Shown: positions 1 to 8,593, counted from the first letter of the stretch. The stretch: DNA of 64,000 nucleotides from Microbacterium ulmi (GCF_011759705.1 NZ_JAAOZF010000001.1:2190146-2254145); one strand, 5' to 3'. Notes: generated by a model from the sequence alone, not told the origin. Made by a program: numbers and translations.

Positions 1-1
1 G

Positions 2-559
2 GTGGTGAAACAGCTGATCGAGCGCGGCGCACTCGTCCGCCTGACACACGGCATCTACACCGCACCCCCCGACGGTCGCGACGGGCGGACCTGGAAGGCG
101 CCGCTCGAACCCGCTGGCTTGGCCGTGGCCGCAACACGGTTCGGCCACCGCAACGTTGCGCTCACCGGACTGGGAGCAGCGCGGCATTGGGCGGCGATCC
201 CGCGGGCGATCGGCGTCACGACGGTCGCTGTCCAAGGGCGCAACTACGTGCCGGTCACCCTCGACACTGGTGGGATCGTGCAGTTCGTGGCCCGTGAACT
301 CGAGCGCGTGGACATCGTCATGGAGCGAACGGCCCTCGGGCAGGGGCTGGTCACTACTCCGCAGCAAACGCTGTACGACCTGCTGATGCGACCCACACAA
401 GGGGGCATGCCGGACGAGGCGCTCGCCGCAGCCAAGAACCTGGCTGCCCGCGTCCGATTCACGGAGCTCGCGCGAGTCGTCGAAGACGTCGGCCGGGCGA
501 ACACCGCCGTGCGGGAGACGATCGAACACTTGAGGGAACGCGATGCCGGAGCAGTATGA
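2..559 (+). CDS. AbiEi-type antitoxin, probably 5' partial
   Basis: Predicted antitoxin of a type IV (AbiE-like) toxin-antitoxin pair, thought to repress its own operon. The first residues visible already lie in the winged-helix-like region ending HGIYTAPP. After it comes the typical body with ALTGLGAARHW, VAVQGRNYVPV and a TTPQQTLYDLL segment. The frame is open to the window edge, so the GTG at 2 is only the first in-frame start visible and the true start is probably upstream. Its end overlaps the next gene by 17 nt, as in abiEi-abiEii operons. The family assignment rests on motif pattern and on the nucleotidyltransferase partner. Target and physiological role are not visible. Confidence 0.72.
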   Translation: MVKQLIERGALVRLTHGIYTAPPDGRDGRTWKAPLEPAGLAVAATRFGHRNVALTGLGAARHWAAIPRAIGVTTVAVQGRNYVPVTLDTGGIVQFVARELERVDIVMERTALGQGLVTTPQQTLYDLLMRPTQGGMPDEALAAAKNLAARVRFTELARVVEDVGRANTAVRETIEHLRERDAGAV

Positions 560-1318
560 CGCCGAACCAGTTCGTGGCATCCTCGATGAAAGCGAACGAC
601 TGGCCATCGAGACCCGATTCGGAGTCGACTCCGACCAGGTCGTCCGCGATCATGTCATCTCCCACGCTCTCGCGGCCATCGCGACGATGGGACCGACGAC
701 GTCATCTTCTTCGGTGGGACCGCGCTGTCGAGGACGCACCTTCCCGGCCTTCGGCTCTCGGAAGACATCGACCTCATCGCGCTCGGTGACCGGCGCAGTG
801 TCGCTGATCGACTCGAGTCTGCGATCTCGCGGCAGCTCCAGCGGACGCTCGGAGCAGTGAGCTTCACCCCACGTCTCGGAGACACCCGGCATCCTGAGCC
901 GGCGGTGATGCAGGTCGCGGACACCCGGGTGCAGATCCAGCTCGTCTCCTCGAACGGGTATCCGGCCTGGCCGACGGAAGTCGTCGAGATCGAACAGCGA
1001 TACAGCGACGCCGCGCCCGCACAGTTGCAGGTGCTCACGGCAGCAGCATTCGTCGCGTCGAAGTTGTCTGCCTGGAGCGACCGGGGGGCGCCACGCGACC
1101 TCTACGACCTGTGGGCAATGAGCGAGGCAGGGATGATCGACGGTGAAGCCATGGAACTCTTCGGCCGCCTGGGTCCGTACACGAGTGTGTCGAATGTGCC
1201 ATTCAGGCGCATTCCATCCGATGACGAGTGGGAAGCCGCTCTCGGACACCAGGGCGTCATCCGGGTAGGTCCGCGGGATGCCGCCCGAGCGGTTCGGGAT
1301 GCGCTCCGCGCTCCATAG
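543..1318 (+). pseudogene. AbiEii-type nucleotidyltransferase toxin, frameshifted
   Basis: This is the toxin partner of the upstream antitoxin, a nucleotidyltransferase-fold protein. The start ATG at 543 is preceded by a purine-rich GAGGGA. The first frame gives an AbiEii-like N-terminus (DHVISHALAAIATMG). The diagnostic motifs FFGGTALSRTHL and LSEDIDL then follow in another frame, which runs on to the stop at 1318. Adding one G to the GGG run at 689-691 restores a continuous reading through MGTDDVIFFGGTAL, so one lost base explains everything. The downstream part alone would start at GTG 857 and lack the active-site motifs. Either this is a real inactivating mutation or a base-calling error in a G run. 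The antitoxin frame is intact. Confidence 0.7.
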
Positions 1319-1414
1319 ATAGAACCGTCACGGCATCCGTGAACATCGCTCGGCCGGCGTCGATCTCGACGGCCTGAGCAGCGAAGCGCCCAAGGGATCG
1401 CGGCTCTCATTTTG

Positions 1415-1487
1415 ACGCGACGGCGGGAGTCGAACCCGCAGCGCACCCGGGTATGAGCCGGTGCCCGGGACCGCCCGGATCGCCGCG
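1415..1487 (-). tRNA. tRNA-like gene with CAU anticodon, unusual D-arm
   Basis: The minus strand folds into a cloverleaf. The acceptor stem CGCGGCG/CGTCGCG has seven pairs including one G-U. The T-arm is GCGGG-TTCGACT-CCCGC. The anticodon loop CTCATAC gives CAU, with four of five stem pairs. The D-arm is short (CCGG-GCGGTC-CCGG), positions 8-9 are AT, and no CCA is encoded. CAU would mean Met, or Ile2 if modified. The weak D-arm and the missing U8 make this either a non-canonical tRNA or a decayed copy. It lies just downstream of the AbiE pair, a common arrangement for tRNA-associated islands. Confidence 0.45.
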
Positions 1488-1583
1488 ATGAATCCACGCT
1501 AACCCCGGCATCCCATGAATGCCGTCAGCGTGACAAGAGGTTTCGCTGTGCGTCCTCGCGTGTCGGCGACGCCGCGGACGCGG

Positions 1584-2063
1584 TCAGGCGACCGAGGCTA
1601 GCCAGGCGCGCAGATGCTCGACCACGAACGCGTGGTCGTCGGCCTGAGGCAGGCCCGAGACGGCGACGACGCCCACGACGCCGACGCCCGCGATCGTGAT
1701 GGGGAACGCGCCGCCGTGGGCCGCGTACTCGCCGGGGTCGAGCCGCGACGACGTGTCGAAGTCGCGACCCGCGGCCCGGAACCCCTGGCCGACGCCGAAC
1801 GACGACCTGCCGTAGCGCCGCACGACACGGCTCTTGCGCTCGAGCCACACATCGTTGTTCGCGCTCGATCCCGCCAGGGCGGCGTGGAAGACGCGCGCCT
1901 CGCCGAGCGAGATGCCGATCACGATCGGCAGACCCGCCGTGAAGGCCGCCTCCCGCATCCGGGAGCCGAGCGCCCATGCGTCGGCGACGTCGAAGCGGGG
2001 AAGCACGAGCTCGGCCTCCTCCGCCTTGACGCGGTGAAGGACGGCTTCTGCATCGTCGGTCAT
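1584..2063 (-). CDS. UPF0303 / heme-degrading-domain-like protein
   Basis: A 159-residue cytosolic protein resembling the UPF0303/GlcG-HbpS fold family. Diagnostic stretches are WALGSRMREAAF, LPIVIGISLG, FHAALAGSSANNDVWLERK and HGGAFPITI. Some relatives bind or degrade heme and others have no known role, so no substrate is claimed. I chose the ATG at 2063, not the longer frame from 2105, because a TACCGT hexamer ends exactly 6 nt upstream and the protein then begins at the conserved domain. Divergent from the membrane protein at 2188. Confidence 0.72.
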   Translation of the reverse strand: MTDDAEAVLHRVKAEEAELVLPRFDVADAWALGSRMREAAFTAGLPIVIGISLGEARVFHAALAGSSANNDVWLERKSRVVRRYGRSSFGVGQGFRAAGRDFDTSSRLDPGEYAAHGGAFPITIAGVGVVGVVAVSGLPQADDHAFVVEHLRAWLASVA

Positions 2064-2069
2064 GCGTCC

Positions 2070-2075
2070 ACGGTA
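2070..2075 (-). promoter_or_regulatory. -10 of leaderless promoter for the UPF0303 gene
   Basis: TACCGT on the minus strand, 6 nt before the ATG at 2063. A TTGTCG lies 19 nt further upstream as a possible -35. Confidence 0.5.
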
Positions 2076-2175
2076 GCGGCCCCGCCGGCTCCCGCGACAA
2101 GCCACCGGGCAGATCCCCGGTCGAGCCCTCGTCGAATCCTGAATGCCCGCTCAGACCCCCTGACCGGGCCGCGTT

Positions 2176-2181
2176 TAGGCT
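2176..2181 (+). promoter_or_regulatory. -10 of leaderless promoter for the 2188 gene
   Basis: TAGGCT, 6 nt before the ATG at 2188. No -35 match is visible. Confidence 0.5.
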
Positions 2182-2187
2182 CTTCTC

Positions 2188-3111
2188 ATGGCGGAGGCAA
2201 CACGGAGAGGCGTCGTCGCCGTCACAGCGGGAGTCGCGTTCGTGCTCGTCGGTGCCGGCGTCGGGGTGGTCGCCGGCGGCGTGCTCGGCATCCGCGCCCT
2301 TCCCGCCGTCGATACTGCGGAGGCCGCCTCGCCCTGGGCGGCACGGATCCTGCTCGCTCTCGGCATCGCCTGGATGCTCATCGGCATGCTCGCGGCACGC
2401 ACTCGGCTCGTCCGCCGGCCCGGTGCGGCCGCCGCCCGCGCGAGCTGGCTCGCCTCGACCCGCCCGTGGCGGGCGCGCGAGTCGTCCCTCGGCCTCTATC
2501 GACTCGATCGCTGGCTCCTCGTGTGCGTCCCCGCAGGGCTTCTCGTCGCGACGCGGGCCGCAGAGACCTCGTTCGTGTCGTGGACGTACCTCGCGATCGT
2601 CCTCGGTGCGTGGCTCGTCTTCGCGCTTGCGCTGCGGCTGTTCATCGGCCGGCGGTCGCCGTGGCCCGTGATCGCGGCCGTCGGCGGTGCGATCGTGCTG
2701 CGCTGCGTCGTGACGCTCTTCGTCGTGTCGGCGGGAGGTCCGCGCGGCGCGTGGTTCGCGTTCTGGGTCGACCCCGCGGGCCGGGTCGCGTACAGCGCCC
2801 TCGCCCTCGCGCTGTTCCTCTGGGTGTTCCTCGCCGCCGGCTGGGCGCTCTCCGCCCCGATCGGCCTCACGCGCGCGATCGGTGCTGTCGTCGCCTCGGC
2901 GGGCGCCGCCGTCGCGGTCCCCGCGGCCGTCATCGCGCTCGTCGGGATCGACGTCGTCCGCGTCGCCCTCCACGATCAGTTCGGCCGCTTCGGGGTCACC
3001 TCCGCCGCCGCGATCCCGGATGCCGCGGCCTGGGTCGCAGCGATCGTCGGGCTCGCGCTCGCCGCCGTCGGCGTGGCGCTCGCGATGCCGCGGCGGGTCG
3101 CGGCATCCTGA
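2188..3111 (+). CDS. polytopic membrane protein, unknown function
   Basis: 307 residues with about seven to eight hydrophobic segments: an N-terminal helix around residues 9-35, others around 50-68, 110-125, 130-150, 158-175, 195-220, 226-255 and 275-298. Short Arg-rich loops lie between them. I recognise no family motif. The large number of Ala/Val/Gly helices and the lack of charged intramembrane residues argue against an ion-coupled carrier, but nothing here names a function. The start is supported by the TAGGCT hexamer 6 nt upstream. It is convergent with the YccF gene. Confidence 0.6.
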   Translation: MAEATRRGVVAVTAGVAFVLVGAGVGVVAGGVLGIRALPAVDTAEAASPWAARILLALGIAWMLIGMLAARTRLVRRPGAAAARASWLASTRPWRARESSLGLYRLDRWLLVCVPAGLLVATRAAETSFVSWTYLAIVLGAWLVFALALRLFIGRRSPWPVIAAVGGAIVLRCVVTLFVVSAGGPRGAWFAFWVDPAGRVAYSALALALFLWVFLAAGWALSAPIGLTRAIGAVVASAGAAVAVPAAVIALVGIDVVRVALHDQFGRFGVTSAAAIPDAAAWVAAIVGLALAAVGVALAMPRRVAAS

Positions 3112-3127
3112 GCCTCTCGCCGGGGCG

Positions 3128-3538
3128 TCAGCGGCCGGCGCCCGCTGCGCGGTCGAACTCTCCCTGCCGGGTCGAGACGATGTCCTTGCCGAGCGGCATG
3201 AGCGAGATCGGCACCATCTTGAAGTCCGCGATCGCCATGGGGATGCCGATGATCGTGATGAACAGCGCGATGCCCGATGCGATGTGCGCGAGCGCGAGCC
3301 ACCATCCCGCGAAGATCACCCAGACGACGTTGCCGAGGAACGATCCGACGCCCGCCGTCGGCTTCGCGACGATCGTGCGGCCGAAGGGCCACAGCACGTA
3401 GTTGGCGGTGCGGAACGACGCGATCGCCCACGGGATCGTGATGATCGGGATGCACAGCAGGATGCCGGCGGCGACGTAGCCCAGGAACAGCCAGAAGCCC
3501 GCCAGGATGAGCCAGATGATGTTCAGGAGCGTGCGCAT
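3128..3538 (-). CDS. yccF: YccF-domain inner membrane protein
   Basis: 136 residues with two copies of the YccF (DUF307) repeat. Each is a hydrophobic hairpin followed by an I-P-W/M-A motif: IIWLILAGFWLFLGY..CIPIITIPWAIASF, then VVWVIFAGWWLALAH..IIGIPMAIADF. The repeats are joined by the conserved VLWPFGRTIV segment, and ISLMPLGKDIV follows the second. Four membrane helices are expected. The biochemical role of this family is not established. The ATG start begins directly at the first helix. Convergent with the preceding membrane protein, with only 16 nt between stops. Confidence 0.85.
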   Translation of the reverse strand: MRTLLNIIWLILAGFWLFLGYVAAGILLCIPIITIPWAIASFRTANYVLWPFGRTIVAKPTAGVGSFLGNVVWVIFAGWWLALAHIASGIALFITIIGIPMAIADFKMVPISLMPLGKDIVSTRQGEFDRAAGAGR

Positions 3539-3689
3539 GGGCCCATTGTGTCAACTGCGGCTGGTGCAGCGCCGAGGATTCCCGGGATTCCGGCCGCGTG
3601 ACCTGAGGCGGAGGGGGGTCGCGCGGCGCCCTGCACGCCCCTAGAGTGAGCGCGATCTCCCACGACGCCGCGGGGGAGAAGGAGGCCGC

Positions 3690-4838
3690 ATGGCCGCGCG
3701 CGTGCTGGTGCTGGGAGCCGGATTCGGCGGGCTGGAGCTCACATCGACCCTGGCCGAGGAGTTGGGCGGCGAGGTGCAGATCACGCTCGTCGACCGCACC
3801 GCGGGGTTCGTCTTCGGCTTCTCGAAGCTCGACGTCATGTTCGGCCGAGCCGACGCGGGCCACGTCGTCCATCCGTACGCCGACCTGGCCAAGCCCGGGG
3901 TGACCTTCGTCCGGGCCGAGATCACGGCGATCGATGCGACGACCAGGCGCGTCGAGACGACGGCGGGAGCCTTCCAGGCCGACTATCTCGTCGTCGCGCT
4001 CGGCGCCGACTACGACGTGCTGCGCACGCGCGGCCTCGCCGAGGCGGGGCACGAGTTCTACAGCGAACGCGGCGCCTTCGCGCTCCGCGAGACGCTCGCG
4101 GAGTTCGAGGGGGGCGACGTCGTCGTCGGCGTCACGGCGGGTCCATTCAAGTGCCCGCCCGCGCCGAGCGAGACGGCGCTCATGCTCGACGCGATGCTGC
4201 GGGAGCGCGGCATCCGGGACTCCTCCACGATCTCGCTCGTCATGCCGGTCGCCCGGCCCCTCCCGCCGTCCGAGGATGCCTCGGCCGCGCTTCTCGAGGC
4301 GTTCGCGGAGCGCGGCATCGCCTGGCATCCCGACACGGGCGTCCGCTCGCTCGACGTCGAGGAGCGCGTCGCGCGGCTCGGCGACGGCTCGGCCCTGCCC
4401 TTCGACCTCTACCTCGGCGTCCCCGTGCACCGCGTGCCCGTCGTCGTGGAGGCCGCGGGGCTGACGGTCGACGGCTGGATCCCCGTCGACCCGCGCACGC
4501 TCGAGACGCCGTGGCCCGACGTCTTCGCGGTGGGGGACTGCGCGGCCGTCGGCACACCCCGCGCGGGCGCGTTCGCCGAGAGGCAGGGTGCCGCGGCCGC
4601 CCGCATCATCGCGGCGCGCGTGCGCGGTGAGCGCACGGATGCCGCGTACGACGGCCGCGGCGTCTGCTACATCGAGTTCGGCGGCGACGAGATCGGCAGA
4701 GTCGAGGTGTCGTTCTTCGACGGCCACCCGGCGGGCGCGTTCGAGGGGCCGTCGCTCGCGCTCGCGGCGGACAAGCAGGAGTTCGGCGCCTCGCGGATCC
4801 GGCGATGGTTCGGCCGGGAATGGACGCCGGTCGGCTGA
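3690..4838 (+). CDS. FAD-dependent oxidoreductase, SQR/NDH-II-like
   Basis: 382 residues of the pyridine nucleotide-disulfide superfamily, close in pattern to sulfide:quinone oxidoreductases and flavocytochrome-c-type enzymes. The FAD-binding VLGAGFGGLE lies at residues 6-15. The middle region has GPFKCPPAPSETA, with Cys155 in the usual SQR position. The second dinucleotide motif VFAVGDCAAVG sits near residue 280. The C-terminus RRWFGREW may be an amphipathic membrane anchor. Only one of the usual redox cysteines is obvious to me, so quinone reductase activity with a different donor is equally possible. SD AAGGAGG precedes the ATG. Monocistronic by context. Confidence 0.75.
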   Translation: MAARVLVLGAGFGGLELTSTLAEELGGEVQITLVDRTAGFVFGFSKLDVMFGRADAGHVVHPYADLAKPGVTFVRAEITAIDATTRRVETTAGAFQADYLVVALGADYDVLRTRGLAEAGHEFYSERGAFALRETLAEFEGGDVVVGVTAGPFKCPPAPSETALMLDAMLRERGIRDSSTISLVMPVARPLPPSEDASAALLEAFAERGIAWHPDTGVRSLDVEERVARLGDGSALPFDLYLGVPVHRVPVVVEAAGLTVDGWIPVDPRTLETPWPDVFAVGDCAAVGTPRAGAFAERQGAAAARIIAARVRGERTDAAYDGRGVCYIEFGGDEIGRVEVSFFDGHPAGAFEGPSLALAADKQEFGASRIRRWFGREWTPVG

Positions 4839-4923
4839 CCTTCGCGTGGGGCGGGTGCCGACGCCGACCGTCGCGCGGGTGGGGCGGGTCATGACGACCG
4901 CCGATGGTGTCAGCGGTCGCGCC

Positions 4924-4929
4924 TAGACT
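4924..4929 (+). promoter_or_regulatory. -10 hexamer upstream of pcrA
   Basis: TAGACT, 9 nt before the ATG at 4939. It would give a leader of at most a few nucleotides. Confidence 0.4.
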
Positions 4930-4938
4930 CGTAGGGCT

Positions 4939-7407
4939 ATGACCGACGCCTCCGCGGCCGCGCAGCGCGCGGCATCCGTCCCTCTCATCGTCGGCAGCGA
5001 TCGCGGGCCCGGCGCCGTCGGCGCGCGCCCCGATGAAGACCTGCTCGCAGGCCTCAACCCGCCGCAGCGCGAAGCCGTCACCTACCGCGGGCGGGCGCTG
5101 CTCATCGTCGCAGGTGCGGGGTCCGGAAAGACGCGCGTCCTGACGCACCGCATCGCGTCGCTGCTGCGCAACCGCGAGGCGTGGCCCAGCCAGATCCTCG
5201 CGATCACGTTCACCAACAAGGCGGCGGGCGAGATGCGCGAGCGCGTCGAGCACCTCGTCGGCGACTCCGCCCGGGGCATGTGGATCTCGACGTTCCACTC
5301 GGCGTGCGTGCGGATCCTCCGCCGCGAGGCCGAGCAGTTCGGCTTCACGAAGTCGTTCACGATCTACGACTCGGGCGACTCGCGGGCCCTCATCAAGCGG
5401 CTCGTCAAGGAGCACGAGGCAGACGCCTTCGGTCTCACGCCCGCAGGCGTGCAGAGCCGCATCTCGAAGCTCAAGAACGAGCTGGCGGATGCCGAGTCCT
5501 ACGCGCGCCAGGCCAATCCCAACGACCCCGCCGAACGCATCTTCGTCGAGCTGTTCGGCGACTACCAGCGAGCGCTGCAGCGCGCCAACGCCTTCGACTT
5601 CGACGACCTCATCGCCCAGACGGTGTACCTCTTCCGCGCGTTCCCGCACGTCGCGGACGTCTACCGGCGCCGGTTCCGCCACATCCTCGTCGACGAGTAC
5701 CAGGACACCAATCACGCGCAGTACGCCCTCATCCACGAGCTGACGCGGCCGATCGCAGGAGAGGCGCGGCAGCCGTATGCCGATTCCGGAATGATGATCT
5801 TCGACGCCCCGGCGGCGGATGCGCCGGAGCCGGCATCCCTCACCGTCGTCGGCGACTCCGACCAGTCGATCTACGCGTTCCGCGGGGCCGACATCCGCAA
5901 CATCACGGAGTTCGAGCGCGACTACCCCGGCGCGAAGGTCGTGCTGCTCGAGCAGAACTACCGATCGACGCAGAACATCCTGAGCGCCGCGAACGCCGTC
6001 ATCGGCAACAACTTCGACCGCAAGGACAAGAAGCTGTGGACGGATGTCGGAGCCGGCGAGAAGATCGTCGGCTTCACGGGGTACTCGCAGCACGACGAGG
6101 CGCAGTTCGTCGCCGACGAGGTCGAGGCCCTCCGCCGCGGCGGCATCGACTACTCGCAGATGGCGGTCTTCTACCGCACCAACTCCCAGTCGCGCGCGCT
6201 GGAGGAGATCTTCATCCGCTCGGCCGTGCCCTACAGGATCATGGGCGGCACGAAGTTCTACGAGCGCGCCGAGATCAAGGACGCGCTCGCCTACCTCGTG
6301 GCGGTCGCGAACCCCGCAGACGAGATGGCGGTGCGCCGCATCCTGAACAGGCCGCGGCGCGGCATCGGCGACGTCACCGAGACGGCGATCGCGCGGTACG
6401 CGGCCGAGGAGGGGATCGCCTTCCGCGATGCGCTCGCGAATGCGTCCGCGCTCGGGGTGGGGCCCAGGATCCAGGCGGCCGTCGCGCAGCTCGACGCCGT
6501 GCTCGTGGAGGCGACAGAGCTCATGCTGCCGTCGTCGGGCGAGCTCGCACCCCCGTCGGCCGTCGCCGAGGGGCTCCAGCTCCTCCTCGGCAGGAGCGGG
6601 TACCTCGACGCGCTGCGGATGAGCAAGGACGCGCAGGACGAAGCGCGGCTCGAGAATCTCGACGAGCTGGTCGCCGTCGCCCGCGAGTTCGCCCGCAACA
6701 ATCCCGAGGGCACCGTCATCGACTTCCTCGCCGAGGTCGCCCTCGTGTCCGACGCGGACGACCTCGAGGACTCGTCCGGATCGGTGTCGCTCATGACGCT
6801 GCACACGGCCAAGGGTCTCGAGTACGACGCCGTGTTCCTCACGGGCGTCGAGGAGGACCTCATCCCGCATCGCATCTCGGCGGGCGAGCCCGGCGGCCCG
6901 CAGGAGGAGCGGCGCCTCTTCTACGTCGGCATCACCCGCGCGCGCAAGCGCCTGTACCTCTCTCTCGCCATGACGCGCGCGCAGTTCGGCGAGGTGTCGG
7001 TCGCGATGCCGAGCAGGTTCCTGCAGGAGATCCCCGGCGACCTCGTGCACTGGCGGCAGTCGCCGGGCGACGTCAACTCCCGCGGGGGGACCCAGTCGCG
7101 CGCCCTCAACGCGCGCAGGACAGGCGGCGGATCGGGATCGGGCCGCTATGGAGACGACCTCGTGCCGCTCCCCCCGCGCGACCGGCCGGGGTCGATCGAG
7201 AAGTTCGCTAACCGCATCCCCGCGAAGGTGCGCGACAACGGCGACATGGCGCTCGCGCCCGGTGACCGCATCCGTCACGACGACTTCGGCGAAGGACGAG
7301 TGGATGCCGTGACGGGCGAGGGTGCCAAGCGCGTCGCGCACGTGCGGTTCGACACGGCCGGCCCCAAGAAGCTGCTCGTCAAGATCGCGCCGATCGAGCG
7401 GCTGTAG
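4939..7407 (+). CDS. pcrA: ATP-dependent DNA helicase PcrA/UvrD
   Basis: 822-residue superfamily 1A 3'-5' helicase acting in nucleotide-excision repair, replication restart and RecA clearance. LNPPQREAV is the Q-motif. Walker A GAGSGKT lies near residue 60, motif Ia is TFTNKAAGEM, Walker B DEYQDTN is near 252, and GDSDQSIYAFRGAD is motif III. Later come QNYRST, VSLMTLHTAKGLEYD and the FYVGITRARK motif VI. The C-terminal 45 residues (RIRHDDFGEGRV...) form the Tudor-like domain that binds RNA polymerase in PcrA proteins. Length fits actinobacterial UvrD1. The stop is only 7 nt from the convergent MerR gene. Confidence 0.95.
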   Translation: MTDASAAAQRAASVPLIVGSDRGPGAVGARPDEDLLAGLNPPQREAVTYRGRALLIVAGAGSGKTRVLTHRIASLLRNREAWPSQILAITFTNKAAGEMRERVEHLVGDSARGMWISTFHSACVRILRREAEQFGFTKSFTIYDSGDSRALIKRLVKEHEADAFGLTPAGVQSRISKLKNELADAESYARQANPNDPAERIFVELFGDYQRALQRANAFDFDDLIAQTVYLFRAFPHVADVYRRRFRHILVDEYQDTNHAQYALIHELTRPIAGEARQPYADSGMMIFDAPAADAPEPASLTVVGDSDQSIYAFRGADIRNITEFERDYPGAKVVLLEQNYRSTQNILSAANAVIGNNFDRKDKKLWTDVGAGEKIVGFTGYSQHDEAQFVADEVEALRRGGIDYSQMAVFYRTNSQSRALEEIFIRSAVPYRIMGGTKFYERAEIKDALAYLVAVANPADEMAVRRILNRPRRGIGDVTETAIARYAAEEGIAFRDALANASALGVGPRIQAAVAQLDAVLVEATELMLPSSGELAPPSAVAEGLQLLLGRSGYLDALRMSKDAQDEARLENLDELVAVAREFARNNPEGTVIDFLAEVALVSDADDLEDSSGSVSLMTLHTAKGLEYDAVFLTGVEEDLIPHRISAGEPGGPQEERRLFYVGITRARKRLYLSLAMTRAQFGEVSVAMPSRFLQEIPGDLVHWRQSPGDVNSRGGTQSRALNARRTGGGSGSGRYGDDLVPLPPRDRPGSIEKFANRIPAKVRDNGDMALAPGDRIRHDDFGEGRVDAVTGEGAKRVAHVRFDTAGPKKLLVKIAPIERL

Positions 7408-7414
7408 CGCGGGC

Positions 7415-8062
7415 TCAGCCGTGTCCGGACGAGCCGTCTCCGGCGCGGCGCGCCCGCACCCGCCCCGTCGCGAGCAGATGGTGGTGCGCGAGCCGGCGCA
7501 GCGCGAGGAGGATCGGCTCGTACAGGGCCGTGCCGAGCACCGCGTAGGCGATCGCGTCGTTCACCGTCATCCCTCCGACGGGTGCGACCTCGTCGGCCGC
7601 GACCCGGATCATCGGGTCTGCATAGCGGCGCACGACCTCCTCGTCCCACGGCAGGCCCGCGCTCTCGACGGCGGCGATCGCCGACTCCAGCTGAGCGACC
7701 GCGGCGAAGCGCGGCTCGAAGGCGAGCCCGAGGGCCTCGAGGGCGGCCTGCGCGCGCGGGTACGCGTCGTCCGGATCCGGAACGACGTAGGGGGGGAGCG
7801 CGCCGACGGCGCGGCCCATCGCCTGGATCGGATCGTCGAGCGGCGCGTCGACGAGGGCCAGGATGTCGCGCACGCGCGCGAGGGGCAGTCCGCGCACCTC
7901 GGCCAGCGCCGCGATGAGCCTCAGCCGTGCGACGTGCTCCTCGCCGTATTCGGCTCGTGTCGCGCTCGTCGCCTCGCCGCGAGTCAGCATTCCTTCCCGG
8001 AGGTAGAACTTGATCGTCGCGACCGGCACGGCGCTGCGCGCGGAGAGCTCTGACATCCTCAT
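7415..8062 (-). CDS. MerR-family transcriptional regulator
   Basis: 215 residues. The N-terminal winged helix-turn-helix (residues 1-70: MSELSARSAVPVATIKFYLR..) is the standard MerR recognition and wing segment. It is followed by a C-terminal effector region rich in Ala/Leu with no Cys cluster, so metal sensing is unlikely and a small organic ligand more likely. I took the ATG at 8062 because AAGGGG sits 5 nt upstream; 8056 and 8077 are alternatives. It is divergent from a small membrane protein, with repeated ATTGGATA boxes between them, so it probably controls itself and that gene. Confidence 0.8.
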   Translation of the reverse strand: MRMSELSARSAVPVATIKFYLREGMLTRGEATSATRAEYGEEHVARLRLIAALAEVRGLPLARVRDILALVDAPLDDPIQAMGRAVGALPPYVVPDPDDAYPRAQAALEALGLAFEPRFAAVAQLESAIAAVESAGLPWDEEVVRRYADPMIRVAADEVAPVGGMTVNDAIAYAVLGTALYEPILLALRRLAHHHLLATGRVRARRAGDGSSGHG

Positions 8063-8073
8063 GGCGGCCCCTT

Positions 8074-8121
8074 GCATTGGATAGTGGCTGTATCTAGCAT
8101 TGGATACTGTAACTATCCAAT
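8074..8121. promoter_or_regulatory. ATTGGATA boxes, probable MerR operator
   Basis: Three copies of ATTGGATA lie in the divergent intergenic space. Two are direct repeats (GCATTGGATA at 8074-8083 and 8097-8106). One is inverted (TATCCAAT at 8114-8121), forming an 8-bp inverted repeat with a 7-nt spacer. The repeat units are 23 bp apart, about two helical turns. Confidence 0.65.
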
Positions 8122-8137
8122 CACGAGGAGGCAACGC

Positions 8138-8554
8138 ATGGACCCCGTCCTCACGATCGTGACCGGCGTCACGATCCTCACGGTCATCGGCATCATGTCG
8201 GGCGGCACGTTCCTGCTGCGCATCGCGACGAAGGGGCTGCCGTTCAATGCGCTGCAGAAGACGTTCTTCCGCGCGGGACACGCGCATGCCGGTGTGCTGG
8301 TGATCCTCGGGCTCCTCTGCATCCTGCTGCAGGCCGACGTGGGCGTGCCGGCCGAGTGGCAGCGCGCAGGCGTGGGGGTGCTCGTGAGCGCCCTTCTCAT
8401 CCCGGGCGGATTCTTCCTCTCCGTCCTCGGCCCAGACCCTCAGCGGCCGAACCGCGCCATCGCGCTCTTGTGGGCCGGCGTCGTGGTGCTCGCGGCATCT
8501 CTCGTCGTCGTCGGCGTGAGCGTCATCGTCGCGGGGGCCGCGGCCCTCGCGTGA
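8138..8554 (+). CDS. small four-helix membrane protein
   Basis: 138 residues with four predicted membrane helices, around residues 5-25, 48-68, 78-98 and 110-135. Between the first two is a short loop, LRIATKGLPFNALQKTFFRAGHAHAG. The conserved-looking RAGHAHAG segment at the start of the second helix resembles small actinobacterial membrane proteins of unknown function. I do not recognise a named family. SD GAGGAG lies 7 nt before the ATG. A longer frame back to 8072 would run through the operator and was rejected. Likely target of the divergent MerR regulator. Confidence 0.7.
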   Translation: MDPVLTIVTGVTILTVIGIMSGGTFLLRIATKGLPFNALQKTFFRAGHAHAGVLVILGLLCILLQADVGVPAEWQRAGVGVLVSALLIPGGFFLSVLGPDPQRPNRAIALLWAGVVVLAASLVVVGVSVIVAGAAALA

Positions 8555-8581
8555 GCATCCTGCGGCACCGGGCCGCCGGGT

Positions 8582-8587
8582 TAGGCT
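8582..8587 (+). promoter_or_regulatory. -10 of leaderless promoter for the SseB gene
   Basis: TAGGCT, 6 nt before the ATG at 8594. Confidence 0.5.
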
Positions 8588-8593
8588 CGGACG

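Noticed and set aside
857..1318. Second half of the AbiEii toxin as an independent gene
   Set aside because: It has no ribosome-binding site and lacks the catalytic GGTAL and EDIDL motifs, which lie upstream in the same frame.
1..1500. A complete genomic island integrated at the tRNA-like gene
   Set aside because: Only the AbiE pair is seen; there is no integrase and I found no direct repeat of the tRNA 3' end within the window.
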